21,116 nucleotides of DNA from a virus: IMG/VR virus record IMGVR_UViG_3300031857_016292, positions 1-21,116 of that record. One strand, 5' to 3'. Below the pieces are notes generated by a model. The model was given only the letters and a program-made list of their open reading frames with translations. It made no database searches and was not told the DNA's origin. The position numbers were made by a program, and so were the translations under genes. The stretch's first letter is position 1; each line of letters opens with the position of its first letter. This document shows, piece after piece, positions 1-7,076 of this stretch.

Positions 1-798
1 CAAGGTAATGACGGGGAACCAACTCACGATAGCGTACAAATAGACCAAATCGCAAACTCAATCAATCTACTTAAAACAGACCCAGACTCAAGACGTAATA
101 GAGTTAATGCTTGGAATGTAGGTGAGATAGACCAAATGGTACTTCCACCTTGTCATACAGATTTTCAATTTTATACAAGAGAGTTGGGTATAATTGAAAG
201 AATAAAATTAGCAGAACAAACAACCGATATTATACCAGGGTTTGATAGCCACTTTGATTCGGATGAAGATGTTCATAAAGTTTTAGATACTTGGAACATT
301 CCAACCAGAGCAATCTCATTGATGTGGAATCAACGCAGCGTAGATACATTCCTAGGTTTACCATTTAACATTGCTTCTTACGGATTGCTGCTTGAAATCA
401 TTGCTAAAGCAGTTAATATGGTTCCTGATGAGTTAATTGGTAACTTGGGTGACGTACACTTATACAGTAACCATGTTGAACAGGCAAAAGAACAGATTGG
501 TAGAGAATTAACTCACAGAGAAAGAATAGAAAAATTATTCGAAACAAATAAAGATGCAAAATCATTATTATCACAAGAAGAACCAGAGGTTATTAGTTCA
601 TTACTTTTAGATGAATTAAAAATTCCAACCAGAACAAGAGAACCGTACCCATTACCAACACTAAAACATCTGAGAAGTGATGAGAAATATAGACTGTTAC
701 CTGAATTTCCATCACTATGGGGAGAATTCAAAATAACAGATTTTGAATTAGAAAACTATCAATCACATCCGACTATTAAGGCAAAACTCTCCAATTAA
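1..798 (+). CDS. thyA: Thymidylate synthase, C-terminal part (5' end outside window)
   Basis: Methylates dUMP to dTMP using methylene-tetrahydrofolate. The frame is open from the first base, and the upstream part before the ATG at 136 already reads as ThyA (DSRRNRVNAWNVGEID), so the gene enters from the left. Visible motifs are the phosphate-binding RR pair, the catalytic cysteine in PPCH (codon 151-153), NQRSVDTFLG, the FNIASY substrate loop and GDVHLYSNH. Compared with the usual family, about 35 extra residues lie between the PPCH...QFY strand and the QRS motif, and another insertion follows SNHVEQ before the end. The stop is directly followed by the ATG of the next gene, making it the first visible member of a tight operon. 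Phage ThyA enzymes usually serve to raise the dTTP pool during replication. Confidence 0.95.
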   Translation, partial: QGNDGEPTHDSVQIDQIANSINLLKTDPDSRRNRVNAWNVGEIDQMVLPPCHTDFQFYTRELGIIERIKLAEQTTDIIPGFDSHFDSDEDVHKVLDTWNIPTRAISLMWNQRSVDTFLGLPFNIASYGLLLEIIAKAVNMVPDELIGNLGDVHLYSNHVEQAKEQIGRELTHRERIEKLFETNKDAKSLLSQEEPEVISSLLLDELKIPTRTREPYPLPTLKHLRSDEKYRLLPEFPSLWGEFKITDFELENYQSHPTIKAKLSN

Positions 799-1233
799 AT
801 GTATAAATCAGTTAGAACATGGGTTAAACAGGAGAAAAGAATAGTCCGACTCTTATATCGGAAAGGTTTTATTGATGACTTTCATCTTAAAGTAAAAGAT
901 TTGTATTGGGCTTCATACACTCCTAATAGAAGACCTAGAAAAAGGAAAAATGGACCAAAATATAGATTTACGGTATATTATCCTGAAATTCATTATTGTA
1001 CCACAGATTACTGGGGAGAATCAGATGAACACAGTATTGTACGTCACGTAAAAGATACAATGTATTGGACTCATATTGATGAAAGGAATTGGAATCCTAA
1101 TAACGGAGAATTTCCAAAAACCTTATTTAAACACTTTGACAGAAAGAAATTTATTAAGTATCTTTCATCATTACCTACAAAGAGAGGTGATAATAAAATT
1201 AATAAAGTACTAAGTAGAATAATTGAGTATTAA
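799..1233 (+). CDS. Hypothetical protein, basic and aromatic-rich
   Basis: 144 residues, not recognised. It begins at the base after the thyA stop and ends two bases before the next ATG, so it is surely co-transcribed and probably translationally coupled. The protein is rich in Arg, Lys, Tyr and Trp, with a very basic stretch near residues 45-52 (NRRPRKRKNG) followed by an alternating strand-like segment (KYRFTVYYPEIHYC). No signal peptide or membrane segment is visible. The basic patch suggests nucleic-acid contact, but that is only an inference. The uninterrupted frame and perfect fit in the operon are the main reasons to believe the gene. Confidence 0.8.
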   Translation: MYKSVRTWVKQEKRIVRLLYRKGFIDDFHLKVKDLYWASYTPNRRPRKRKNGPKYRFTVYYPEIHYCTTDYWGESDEHSIVRHVKDTMYWTHIDERNWNPNNGEFPKTLFKHFDRKKFIKYLSSLPTKRGDNKINKVLSRIIEY

Positions 1234-1235
1234 TT

Positions 1236-1463
1236 ATGGCAAGATATAGATTATTAGAAATAAGAGATAAATTTATTAATGACGGAGAACCGTATTGGGT
1301 TGTTGAAAAACATATTTTAGGGTTATGGTGGTCAAGTTATTTTGAAGAACATAATGAATGGTCAGCAACTTATTACAACAAGGATGAAGCAATGAAATGG
1401 TATGAGTACCATATAGATAAAGAGAGTAGAGTACAAGTTAAAATAATTGCACAAAATAAATAA
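1236..1463 (+). CDS. Small hypothetical protein, Trp/Tyr-rich
   Basis: 75 residues, no function recognised. The start sits in TAATTATGG, two bases after the previous stop, and the same junction is repeated at its own end. This is close spacing without any Shine-Dalgarno. The sequence contains GEPYWVVEKHILGLWWSSYF and then a short helix-like region with a YNKDEAMKWYEYH segment. That is the look of a small alpha/beta domain of the kind common in phage accessory operons. No membrane segment is convincing despite the LGLWW patch, because charged residues flank it closely. Confidence 0.75.
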   Translation: MARYRLLEIRDKFINDGEPYWVVEKHILGLWWSSYFEEHNEWSATYYNKDEAMKWYEYHIDKESRVQVKIIAQNK

Positions 1464-1465
1464 TT

Positions 1466-2032
1466 ATGGTAGGATTTTTAACCCAAGATTATAGTGGTAA
1501 ATGGATGGTTAAATGGTCAGACCTACATTCATTCGGTCACGGTACTCATTGGAGTTACACAGAAATATCACCAAAATACAATTCAATTAAATTTATTGAA
1601 GGTGGTGAAATTAAGTGTAAACCATTTAAAGAGAATGAAAAAGTAGAGTTTGAGCATTCTCTTACAGGTTATGATTCAAATACATTTATACCTTTTAGAT
1701 ATGCGGAACTATTATTTCCTGAGGTAGAAAAATTTGAGAAAGAGGAAAAAATTAAAGAATACGTTAAAAATAAAGGTAAATTATTTTCTTTTGATACCGT
1801 ATCAAGACTTAGGGATGGTGGTAACATTATTTTGATTAGTATTTCATCAAAAACCACATATTATATTCATAAAGATAACTGGACACTACATTCCGAATAC
1901 CCTATTACGGATGATAATATAGTAACAGATGAACCTACAAAAGTTTATATACAGGATAGATTAGAAAAATATAAAGAGGATTGTGTTTTTAATCTTAAAC
2001 AAATTAATACCATTTTAAGTAAATTTAAGTAA
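1466..2032 (+). CDS. Hypothetical protein
   Basis: 188 residues, not assigned to a named family. The N-terminal third (GFLTQDYSGKWMVKWSDLHSF and following His/Gly-rich HGTHW) looks like a compact beta domain. A lysine/glutamate-rich helix lies around residues 88-105 (EVEKFEKEEKIKEYVKNKGK), and a second beta-rich part ends in a helical tail. It follows the previous gene by two bases, and its stop overlaps the next start (TAATG at 2030-2034), so translational coupling is likely. Cytoplasmic by appearance, with no signal or membrane segment. Function unknown. Confidence 0.8.
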   Translation: MVGFLTQDYSGKWMVKWSDLHSFGHGTHWSYTEISPKYNSIKFIEGGEIKCKPFKENEKVEFEHSLTGYDSNTFIPFRYAELLFPEVEKFEKEEKIKEYVKNKGKLFSFDTVSRLRDGGNIILISISSKTTYYIHKDNWTLHSEYPITDDNIVTDEPTKVYIQDRLEKYKEDCVFNLKQINTILSKFK

Positions 2033-2745
2033 TGAAAAGATTTTGGAAGTTTAGTAAAATAGAAGAAAGAGATAAAACTGTCGGTTATCGTAACGATTGG
2101 ATGTCGTTCTATCCCGGTTTTAAAAAATGGAATTTTACCATAGCACCTGCCAGTTATTTTGATAATCGGTTCTATATTAGTTTCTGTATTCTATGGGGAC
2201 AATTCTATATCCATATCCCATTTATTAGAAGTAAATATGACGAATGTGACCCACCAAGGTACGGATGGTATTTTTATTCAGTGGGTGGATGGATACCCAC
2301 AACATTTGTAGTATGTTATGGTAAAAAAACAAAACATTATCATATGCCTTGGGAATTAGATTGGGTTAGGACATCAATACTATTAAAAGATGGTACGTGG
2401 GCTAATGAGACTAAAGGGAATCGTCAAGATTTTTGGAAAGAAGAGTGGAAAGAAAAAAAATGGAAAGAGGTTCACCCATATATGTACACTTTAAAAAATG
2501 GAACCACCCAACATAGAATGGCAACAATAACTGTTGATGAAAGAGAATGGAGACCTAGATGGTTTAAGTGGACCGGGTTATTTAAAAAAATAAGAACAAC
2601 CATTGATGTTAGTTTTGATGACGAGGTAGGTGAAAGAAGTGGTAGTTGGAAAGGGGGAACTCTTGGATGTGGGTACAACATTTTACCAAAAGAGACACCA
2701 CTCCAATGTTTAAGAAGAATGGAAAGAGAAAGAATTTTTAATTAA
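2032..2745 (+). CDS. Conserved phage-type hypothetical protein, aromatic-rich
   Basis: 237 residues, exceptionally rich in Trp, Tyr and Phe. The N-terminal half is a run of aromatic strands (FYISFCILWGQFYIHIPF). The C-terminal half carries a conserved-looking block: QHRMATITVDEREWRPRW, then DVSFDDEVGERSGSWKGGTLGC, then ETPLQCLRRMERER. I recall similar C-terminal blocks in hypothetical proteins of other tailed phages, but no activity is known to me. Residues that stand out as possibly functional are the Glu/Arg-rich DEREWR and the invariant-looking SWKGGTLGC loop. The start overlaps the previous stop by one base. Confidence 0.85.
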   Translation: MKRFWKFSKIEERDKTVGYRNDWMSFYPGFKKWNFTIAPASYFDNRFYISFCILWGQFYIHIPFIRSKYDECDPPRYGWYFYSVGGWIPTTFVVCYGKKTKHYHMPWELDWVRTSILLKDGTWANETKGNRQDFWKEEWKEKKWKEVHPYMYTLKNGTTQHRMATITVDEREWRPRWFKWTGLFKKIRTTIDVSFDDEVGERSGSWKGGTLGCGYNILPKETPLQCLRRMERERIFN

Positions 2746-2750
2746 AAAAA

Positions 2751-3215
2751 ATGGAACACACAGATGATTTGTGGTGTCATTATTCTGATTTACCAAGTGT
2801 AATGTCTTACGATATGTCAAAAGAAAAAAAATATCCTGACAATGTTGTATGGAGCGAAGAGCGTGGTTATTACGCGCACTTGCTACCATATGCAACAAAT
2901 ATAGGAGCACCGTCTATCTCTCCCACTAATGTATCAACTTGGAAGAAAGAAAAGATTATAAAAACCAATCATTACTTCAATAAAAAATATGAAGAGATAA
3001 AAGAGCAATACCAAAAATTACTTGAAGAATTTGAGTGGAATAGTATTGTATATAACGCGTCATACAATTTTCAACCGATTATCGGGCAAGAATATTATAT
3101 GTATCGTAGAGAAAATGGAGAATTTTTCTTATCATTAATTAAACCGACCGAATGGAATGAAGAATACATTGGAACTTTTGAATTAGATTCGGATAATAAA
3201 TGGATAAAAAAATAA
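2751..3215 (+). CDS. DUF2452-like protein
   Basis: 154 residues. The order of motifs fits the DUF2452 family as I remember it: a hydrophilic N-terminus, LLPYATNIGAPSISPTNVSTWKKEK, a helix (NHYFNKKYEEIKEQYQKLLEEFEW), then NSIVYNASYNFQPIIGQEYYMYRRENGEFFLSLIKPTEW. The last part suggests a small beta barrel that begins with IGQEYYMYRR. DUF2452 proteins occur in Bacteroidota and in phages and have no established function. The start follows the previous stop after an A-run, with no ribosome-binding site, and the gene is followed one base after its stop by the thioesterase gene. Confidence 0.8.
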   Translation: MEHTDDLWCHYSDLPSVMSYDMSKEKKYPDNVVWSEERGYYAHLLPYATNIGAPSISPTNVSTWKKEKIIKTNHYFNKKYEEIKEQYQKLLEEFEWNSIVYNASYNFQPIIGQEYYMYRRENGEFFLSLIKPTEWNEEYIGTFELDSDNKWIKK

Positions 3216-3216
3216 T

Positions 3217-3651
3217 ATGGAACTTATAACAACATACATTTGTAAGAAAGGAGATATTGGTGTGCATGATAATATGTTTGGGGGTTTATTACTCGGACTT
3301 ATTGATGATGCCGCGGCATCATATGCGTCTCAAATTTGTGATACACAAAAAATAGTAACACTTAAAATTGATGAATTAGTTTTTAAAAAACCAGTTAAGG
3401 TTGGTAGTATTTTAAAAGTATATGGTGATGTGGTATCATTTGGTAATACGTCAGTAACACTTTATATTGAAGTTAGGAAACATAATGTATATACCGGTGA
3501 CCAAGAGATTGTCACTCACACTAAAATGGTTTTTGTTAGAATTGATGAGGATGGTAAACCAAGACCTATACACCAACACGTTAAAGAAAGGTTTAAGGAA
3601 AGAAAAGAAAAATTTGGTAGGGGTCTTTTGTCTCCCGAAGAAAAAAAATAA
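3217..3651 (+). CDS. Hotdog-fold acyl-CoA thioesterase-like protein
   Basis: 144 residues matching the YciA/BFIT-type hotdog thioesterases. They hydrolyse acyl-CoA thioesters to free acid and CoA. Signature parts are HDNMFGGLLLGLIDDAAASYA (residues 17-37, the central hotdog helix with the usual Asn and Asp residues), then VTLKIDELVFKKPVKVGSILKVYGDVVSFGNTSVTLYIEV and a final strand HTKMVFVRIDEDGKPRPI. Only one hotdog domain is present, so the active form is probably a dimer or hexamer. It is the last gene of the thyA operon. A CoA-thioester hydrolase is an unusual phage cargo; substrate unknown. Confidence 0.85.
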   Translation: MELITTYICKKGDIGVHDNMFGGLLLGLIDDAAASYASQICDTQKIVTLKIDELVFKKPVKVGSILKVYGDVVSFGNTSVTLYIEVRKHNVYTGDQEIVTHTKMVFVRIDEDGKPRPIHQHVKERFKERKEKFGRGLLSPEEKK

Positions 3652-3652
3652 T

Positions 3653-3681
3653 TTGACAAATTAAATCAAGATTACTACAAT
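3653..3681 (+). promoter_or_regulatory. Candidate promoter, TTGACA-N17-TACAAT
   Basis: TTGACA at 3653-3658 and TACAAT at 3676-3681, separated by 17 bases, directly downstream of the thioesterase stop and 18 bases before the ATG at 3700. The match to the general bacterial -35/-10 pattern is good, but Bacteroidota primary promoters normally look different (TTG and TAnnTTTG), so activity in such a host is uncertain. Confidence 0.4.
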
Positions 3682-3699
3682 TATAAAAAAACAAATAAC

Positions 3700-3933
3700 A
3701 TGTCATTACAAAAACTAGTGTTTAACACAACAAACAAAACCGCACGAGTATTCTCAGCAACAATGCCTAACGAATTGATTTTTGATTTGGAAAATGTTTC
3801 AACCGTAAAACCTTTGGACGGATATTACGAAATCATGCAAAAAATCGAAAGTAGTACCGCTCCTTCAGGACATTCCGCGATTCCGGTGCTTAGACTACCC
3901 ATCGTTAACACAAACATGGTCATTGAGAAATGA
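3700..3933 (+). CDS. Small hypothetical protein
   Basis: 77 residues, not recognised. Short beta-rich protein: residues 4-20 (QKLVFNTTNKTARVFSA) and 24-40 alternate hydrophobic and polar residues, followed by a Ser/Pro-rich loop (SSTAPSGHSAIPVLRLPI). It has no membrane segment or signal. It starts a new transcription unit after a 48 bp gap that contains a promoter-like pair, and its stop TGA overlaps the next ATG as ATGA, so the two genes are probably expressed together. GC is slightly higher than in its neighbours. Confidence 0.75.
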   Translation: MSLQKLVFNTTNKTARVFSATMPNELIFDLENVSTVKPLDGYYEIMQKIESSTAPSGHSAIPVLRLPIVNTNMVIEK

Positions 3934-4454
3934 AAAAATACAAAATAGTTGTTAGTGGACGAGGTTCCGAATGTTATGTTTATAAATTAAACGAAGACCA
4001 ACATAAACAATTATTAGAATTTAATGTTGAGAGTGGGGAATGTGATAGCGACAAAATTTCAAACATTATTGGAGTTGAGGGTATATTCACATCTGACGAT
4101 ATCTTTTTAGGTCCCTATAATTCACCGGAAGATTATATAATCCAAGTATACAAAGAGGACGATAATAAAATATGGGAGTCAAAAGATAATCATGAGTTTA
4201 ATGATTATGACACCGAATATTTATTTGAACTTGATAAAGTATTATTGGTAGATGATTTTGTAAAAGGTGAATTTTATAGCTTTGAAATTGAAATTGACGG
4301 GGATTTTGACCCTGATAAACTAATACCGATTGTCACAGAAATATCTGAAAGGATTGAAATCATCACAGGATTCATTTACAATGACGTGAATTTATCTCAA
4401 TTTAAAGAATATGGTGACTATTGGAGCAAAGGGATAACCTATTACTTAAATTGA
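3930..4454 (+). CDS. Acidic hypothetical protein
   Basis: 174 residues, strongly acidic, no function recognised. The N-terminus KYKIVVSGRGSECYVYKLNEDQHKQLLEF looks like a short strand-turn-strand followed by a helix. A later beta-rich region FEIEIDGDFDPDKLIPIVTEISERIEIITGFIYNDV could be a small ferredoxin-like or sensor fold. It overlaps the upstream gene by four bases (ATGA). It ends facing the GH19 gene on the other strand. I recall similar N-termini (GRG-ECYV/H-KL) among phage hypothetical proteins, but cannot name a family. Confidence 0.8.
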   Translation: MKKYKIVVSGRGSECYVYKLNEDQHKQLLEFNVESGECDSDKISNIIGVEGIFTSDDIFLGPYNSPEDYIIQVYKEDDNKIWESKDNHEFNDYDTEYLFELDKVLLVDDFVKGEFYSFEIEIDGDFDPDKLIPIVTEISERIEIITGFIYNDVNLSQFKEYGDYWSKGITYYLN

Positions 4455-4471
4455 ATAAAATAAAATTCTTA

Positions 4472-4508
4472 GTATTTCATTTTTCATTTTACTTAATAAT
4501 GAAAATAC
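4472..4508. terminator. Weak AT-rich hairpin between convergent genes
   Basis: GTATTTCATT at 4472-4481 can pair with AATGAAAATAC at 4498-4508 with one bulge. It lies between the convergent stops at 4454 and 4518. The stem is AT-rich and the loop about 16 bases, so terminator function is possible but weakly supported. Confidence 0.3.
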
Positions 4509-4517
4509 AGACGATTT

Positions 4518-5306
4518 TTAGGCAATATTAAAGTTGTCCATTTTATCAAATGCGTTCTCTCTGGCTCTTTGTGAGTTAGACCCTGAAGTTAAATCCGCAA
4601 AATATTCTACAGATTTCTTTTTATCATTAAATTTTGGGAGTGAGTTTGCGGATTTTCCTTTTGTGTAATATAAAATAGCCGCTTTAGCCGCAACTCTAGG
4701 GTCCTCAAGTAAAGATGGGTTTGAAATTAAATCAAGTCCTGTAAGTCTGCTAATTTTTTCATAGTTAGCTCTTCCAGTAATTTGATTAAATCCTCTACCA
4801 ATAAATTTGGCACCATCACCAGTCTGATTATTACCTAAACTAACTCCTGAATTTTTACCGTAAACGCACTCAAAAAATTTTGAGTCGTCACACTTCAAGG
4901 ACTTACATCTATTACCTCGTTTATTTCCAAATACATTAATAATTCTGTTGTCAGGAGTACTACAATAACTTTTTTCTTTGAAGGAATTAAAGCTACTTTC
5001 TTTAGCTGCGACACTCAAAATACCTATTTGATGTAATGGGTCAGTAATACCCATTTTATTCATTTCATCAATAAAAATATTTATGTTATTGAGTTTATCA
5101 CCACTATACCCTGTTATTTTTACTTTACCGTCAATGGATGAGATTGATTCTTTGTCCTCAGGTTTTTTACCGTCTTCTTTCTTTTTAGAAAATATGTTTT
5201 TCAAAAGAGATTCTATTCCGGCTCTGAGATAATCTTGTTCGGATAAATTATATAGTTTTTTAATTTCTTTTTGTTCTTCTTCTGAAATTATTAATTTTCT
5301 ACTCAT
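4518..5306 (-). CDS. GH19-type muralidase (endolysin or virion lysin)
   Basis: 262 residues. The GH19 (chitinase/lysozyme-like) domain covers roughly residues 70-260. Glu103 in AAKESSF and Glu111 in FKEKSY fit the two catalytic acids, and GDGAKFIGRGFNQITGRANY (163-182) is the classic GH19 substrate-cleft motif. The enzyme should cut peptidoglycan glycan strands. The start is ATG at 5306; a GTG lies just upstream. The N-terminus MSRKLIISEEEQKEIKKLYNL matches the short tag seen in five other proteins here, followed by a Lys/Glu-rich linker to about residue 55. No signal peptide is seen. The tag suggests a virion-packaged enzyme rather than a simple free endolysin; this is inference. A late-type promoter lies directly upstream. 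Confidence 0.9.
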   Translation of the reverse strand: MSRKLIISEEEQKEIKKLYNLSEQDYLRAGIESLLKNIFSKKKEDGKKPEDKESISSIDGKVKITGYSGDKLNNINIFIDEMNKMGITDPLHQIGILSVAAKESSFNSFKEKSYCSTPDNRIINVFGNKRGNRCKSLKCDDSKFFECVYGKNSGVSLGNNQTGDGAKFIGRGFNQITGRANYEKISRLTGLDLISNPSLLEDPRVAAKAAILYYTKGKSANSLPKFNDKKKSVEYFADLTSGSNSQRARENAFDKMDNFNIA

Positions 5307-5319
5307 CACTATCTTTTAG

Positions 5320-5340
5320 TTATAAATATATTTATAATAA
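5320..5340. promoter_or_regulatory. Divergent late-type promoters in an 18-bp palindrome
   Basis: TTATAAATATATTTATAA (5320-5337) is a perfect palindrome lying between the divergent starts at 5306 (-) and 5352 (+). Each strand reads ATATTTATAA toward its gene, and the + side extends to ATATTTATAATAA. The same TATTTATA core precedes many other genes in the window. Confidence 0.6.
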
Positions 5341-5351
5341 CAAATTAGTCT

Positions 5352-5741
5352 ATGAAAGTTACTGTTATACATTTTGATAAAGAACACGGTATTAGGAATA
5401 AAAAAATATATCAAGAATTTATAAAATTCTTACAAGATATTTTACCAATAAAAAATGATGTAACGATTAATTTACTTAACAAAAGGGTTGGTGATATGAC
5501 TACAGGGTCAAGGTCATCTGACAATACTATTAAAGTTTTAACTAAAGGTAGAATTAATAGAGATATTCTAAGAACATTGGCGCATGAATGGGTTCATGAA
5601 TATCAGAGAACAATATTAAATCGAGGTAAAGGTCCTGATATTGGGGGTAAAAATGAAGATGAAGCCAACGCTTTTGCTGGCTCCATACTAAAAAAGTTTG
5701 AGAAACGATTCCCAAACTTTGAAGAAAAAATGTATGAATAA
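5352..5741 (+). CDS. Small zinc metallopeptidase-like protein (HExxH)
   Basis: 129 residues. HEWVH (78-82) is an HExxH zinc site, and NEDEANAFAG (101-110) supplies the downstream acidic zinc ligand in the arrangement of gluzincin-like minimal peptidases. The N-terminal 75 residues form an alpha/beta lead-in with no signal peptide and no membrane segment. Substrate unknown; related minimal HExxH domains in phages are found both as free proteins and within virion proteins. A late-type promoter (ATATTTATAATAA) ends 11 bases before the ATG. It converges with the SlyD gene, with five bases between the stops. Confidence 0.8.
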   Translation: MKVTVIHFDKEHGIRNKKIYQEFIKFLQDILPIKNDVTINLLNKRVGDMTTGSRSSDNTIKVLTKGRINRDILRTLAHEWVHEYQRTILNRGKGPDIGGKNEDEANAFAGSILKKFEKRFPNFEEKMYE

Positions 5742-5746
5742 GTTGA

Positions 5747-6172
5747 TTAGTTAACACTAACCACTTCCAAATCAAAAATCAATTTTTTACCAGCCAATGG
5801 GTGATTCGCGTCTACTTTAACAGTTGACTCACCAACTTCAACTACAGTAACATTAATTGGACCCATAGGACCCATCCCTTGTAACATCTGACCAACTTCA
5901 ATACCTTCAGGTACTTGAGTTTTGTTAACTTCAGTAACTAACATTTCATTAATTTCACCGTACGCGTCAGACGGTTCAATTTCGATTGTTTTCTTTTCTC
6001 CTTCAGTCATATCAACTAAACCATTTTCAAAACCCTTAATTAGTTGACCTTGTCCTAAAGTAACATTTAGAGGTTCACGACCTTCATTTAGAGAAGAATC
6101 AAAAATAGTTCCGTCTTCTAGTTTACCAGTGTAGTGGACAACAACAGTGTCCGAATTTGTAATTTTTTTCAT
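5747..6172 (-). CDS. slyD: FKBP-type peptidyl-prolyl isomerase, SlyD-like
   Basis: 141 residues, close to a minimal SlyD. Motifs: DTVVVHYTGKLEDGTIFDSS (FKBP strand and active-site Asp), LGQGQLIKGFENGLVDMTEGEKK, then EPSDAYGE, an insert-in-flap region of about 60 residues and ANHPLAGKKLIFDLEV. It catalyses cis-trans isomerisation of prolyl bonds and acts as a folding helper. The metal-binding His-rich tail of E. coli SlyD is absent, and so is the Cys/His cluster in the flap; GMGPMGPIN stands in its place. With dnaK in the same window it suggests that the phage carries its own folding aids. The start ATG lies after a T-rich leader with no Shine-Dalgarno. Confidence 0.93.
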   Translation of the reverse strand: MKKITNSDTVVVHYTGKLEDGTIFDSSLNEGREPLNVTLGQGQLIKGFENGLVDMTEGEKKTIEIEPSDAYGEINEMLVTEVNKTQVPEGIEVGQMLQGMGPMGPINVTVVEVGESTVKVDANHPLAGKKLIFDLEVVSVN

Positions 6173-6259
6173 TTTATGTTTTTTTTATAATGATAATTGA
6201 TTTTTTTTTGTTTTTCAATCAAATACGACAAAAAAATTGACTTACTTTTTTTTAAATTA

Positions 6260-6270
6260 TATATTTATTT
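6260..6270 (+). promoter_or_regulatory. Late-type promoter motif TATATTTATTT
   Basis: TATATTTATTT lies 14 bases before the ATG at 6285. A TTGACT is found at 6237-6242, 17 bases before TATATT at 6260, so a -35-like element could also contribute. Confidence 0.5.
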
Positions 6271-6284
6271 ACAAATCCACTAAA

Positions 6285-6467
6285 ATGAGTATGAGTAACG
6301 AAGAATATTTGGAAGAAATGTTTCACATTGCGTATCAATGCGGGGTATTAACCGAATTTCATGCGAAGATTGGTGAGATACAGTCTAAAAATAGAACACC
6401 GTATGTTACCGCGGTACCATTAGCGTTCCAAGAATTTAAAAATGAAGGTTTAATAGGAGAGGATTAA
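6285..6467 (+). CDS. Small hypothetical protein
   Basis: 60 residues from the ATG at 6285 (MSMSNEEYLEEMFHIAYQCG). The frame is open upstream to 6237 but that part reads as AT-rich leader and overlaps the promoter motif, so the internal ATG is preferred. The protein is probably a helical bundle: two amphipathic helices around residues 5-35 and 42-58. Function unknown. It converges with the next gene, the two stop codons overlapping in TTAA. It is too short for a family call; the late-type promoter supports that it is real. Confidence 0.65.
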   Translation: MSMSNEEYLEEMFHIAYQCGVLTEFHAKIGEIQSKNRTPYVTAVPLAFQEFKNEGLIGED

Positions 6468-6736
6468 ATTAAATCGTAAGTTACGGTAAACAATATTTTA
6501 TCATTATCAATACCTGTCCACGACCAACTTTCAGATACCAACATTTCAACACCCCCCAAATAGATTTCTTCAAATAATACCGGGTCTGAAACGTATAATT
6601 TGTAATCAATTAAGAAATGTTTGTTAGTGGTACAATACTTTACGTTATTTATCTTTATGTGACTACCTTTACCATACATTAATTCAAGGTCATCTATAAA
6701 AACTTTGTTAATTAATGTCTCTAAAAGCCTTTTCAT
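6464..6736 (-). CDS. Small hypothetical protein
   Basis: 90 residues, unknown. The N-terminus MKRLLETLINKVFIDDLELM is a likely amphipathic helix, followed by a beta-rich domain (KINNVKYCTTNKHFLIDYKLYVSD...ESWSWTGIDNDKILFTVTYDL). It lacks a signal peptide or membrane segment. The stop overlaps the stop of the convergent gene at 6467. Its start region is shared with the divergent gene at 6797; the 60 bp between them contain a host-type -7 motif on the + strand, and nothing equally clear for this strand. Confidence 0.65.
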   Translation of the reverse strand: MKRLLETLINKVFIDDLELMYGKGSHIKINNVKYCTTNKHFLIDYKLYVSDPVLFEEIYLGGVEMLVSESWSWTGIDNDKILFTVTYDLI

Positions 6737-6747
6737 TGAATTTTTTT

Positions 6748-6757
6748 GTATATTTGT
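6748..6757 (+). promoter_or_regulatory. Host-type promoter -7 element GTATATTTGT
   Basis: GTATATTTGT contains TATATTTG, an exact match to the Bacteroidota primary sigma -7 consensus TAnnTTTG. It lies 39 bases before the ATG at 6797. The identical 10-mer recurs at 7173 and, on the - strand, at 20647. Confidence 0.6.
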
Positions 6758-6796
6758 ACTTAAATTATACTAAAATACTAATTAAATACAAACTAT

Positions 6797-7039
6797 ATGA
6801 TGAAAATACTCTCAAATTCTAAAAATTTCGTCCAAAATATGGAATCCGAATACTCTTGGGTAATAAAAGTTTTAAAATCATCTCAAAATATGTCTCATAT
6901 TAACTCATCTCAGAGACTATTTCACAATTTCTTAGAAAAATGGGGTAAAAAACTGAACACCGATGAAAAATTCTATAAACTGAATAGTTTTAATGAGTAT
7001 AAACGAATAACAATCGCTTCTATATTAAAAAAAGCTTGA
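6797..7039 (+). CDS. Small basic hypothetical protein
   Basis: 80 residues, basic, rich in Ser, Asn and Lys, not recognised. It may start at 6797 or at the second ATG at 6800. The composition (MKILSNSKNFVQNMESEYSWVIKVLKSS) suggests a small helical protein. It has a host-type promoter upstream and is followed by a 160 bp region with a late-type motif, a hairpin and a strong terminator. Small basic proteins behind host-type promoters in phages are often early host-takeover proteins; this is inference only. Confidence 0.6.
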   Translation: MMKILSNSKNFVQNMESEYSWVIKVLKSSQNMSHINSSQRLFHNFLEKWGKKLNTDEKFYKLNSFNEYKRITIASILKKA

Positions 7040-7076
7040 TTTTTAGTATCGTAGTTAGTATTTTTTTTAAAATTGA

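Noticed and set aside
3467-3664. Second frame inside the thioesterase gene
   Set aside because: Lys/Leu-rich product without domain; the thioesterase frame explains the region and the operon spacing.
4454-4518. Strong terminator between the convergent genes
   Set aside because: Only an AT-rich stem with a bulge and wide loop is present; listed as weak.
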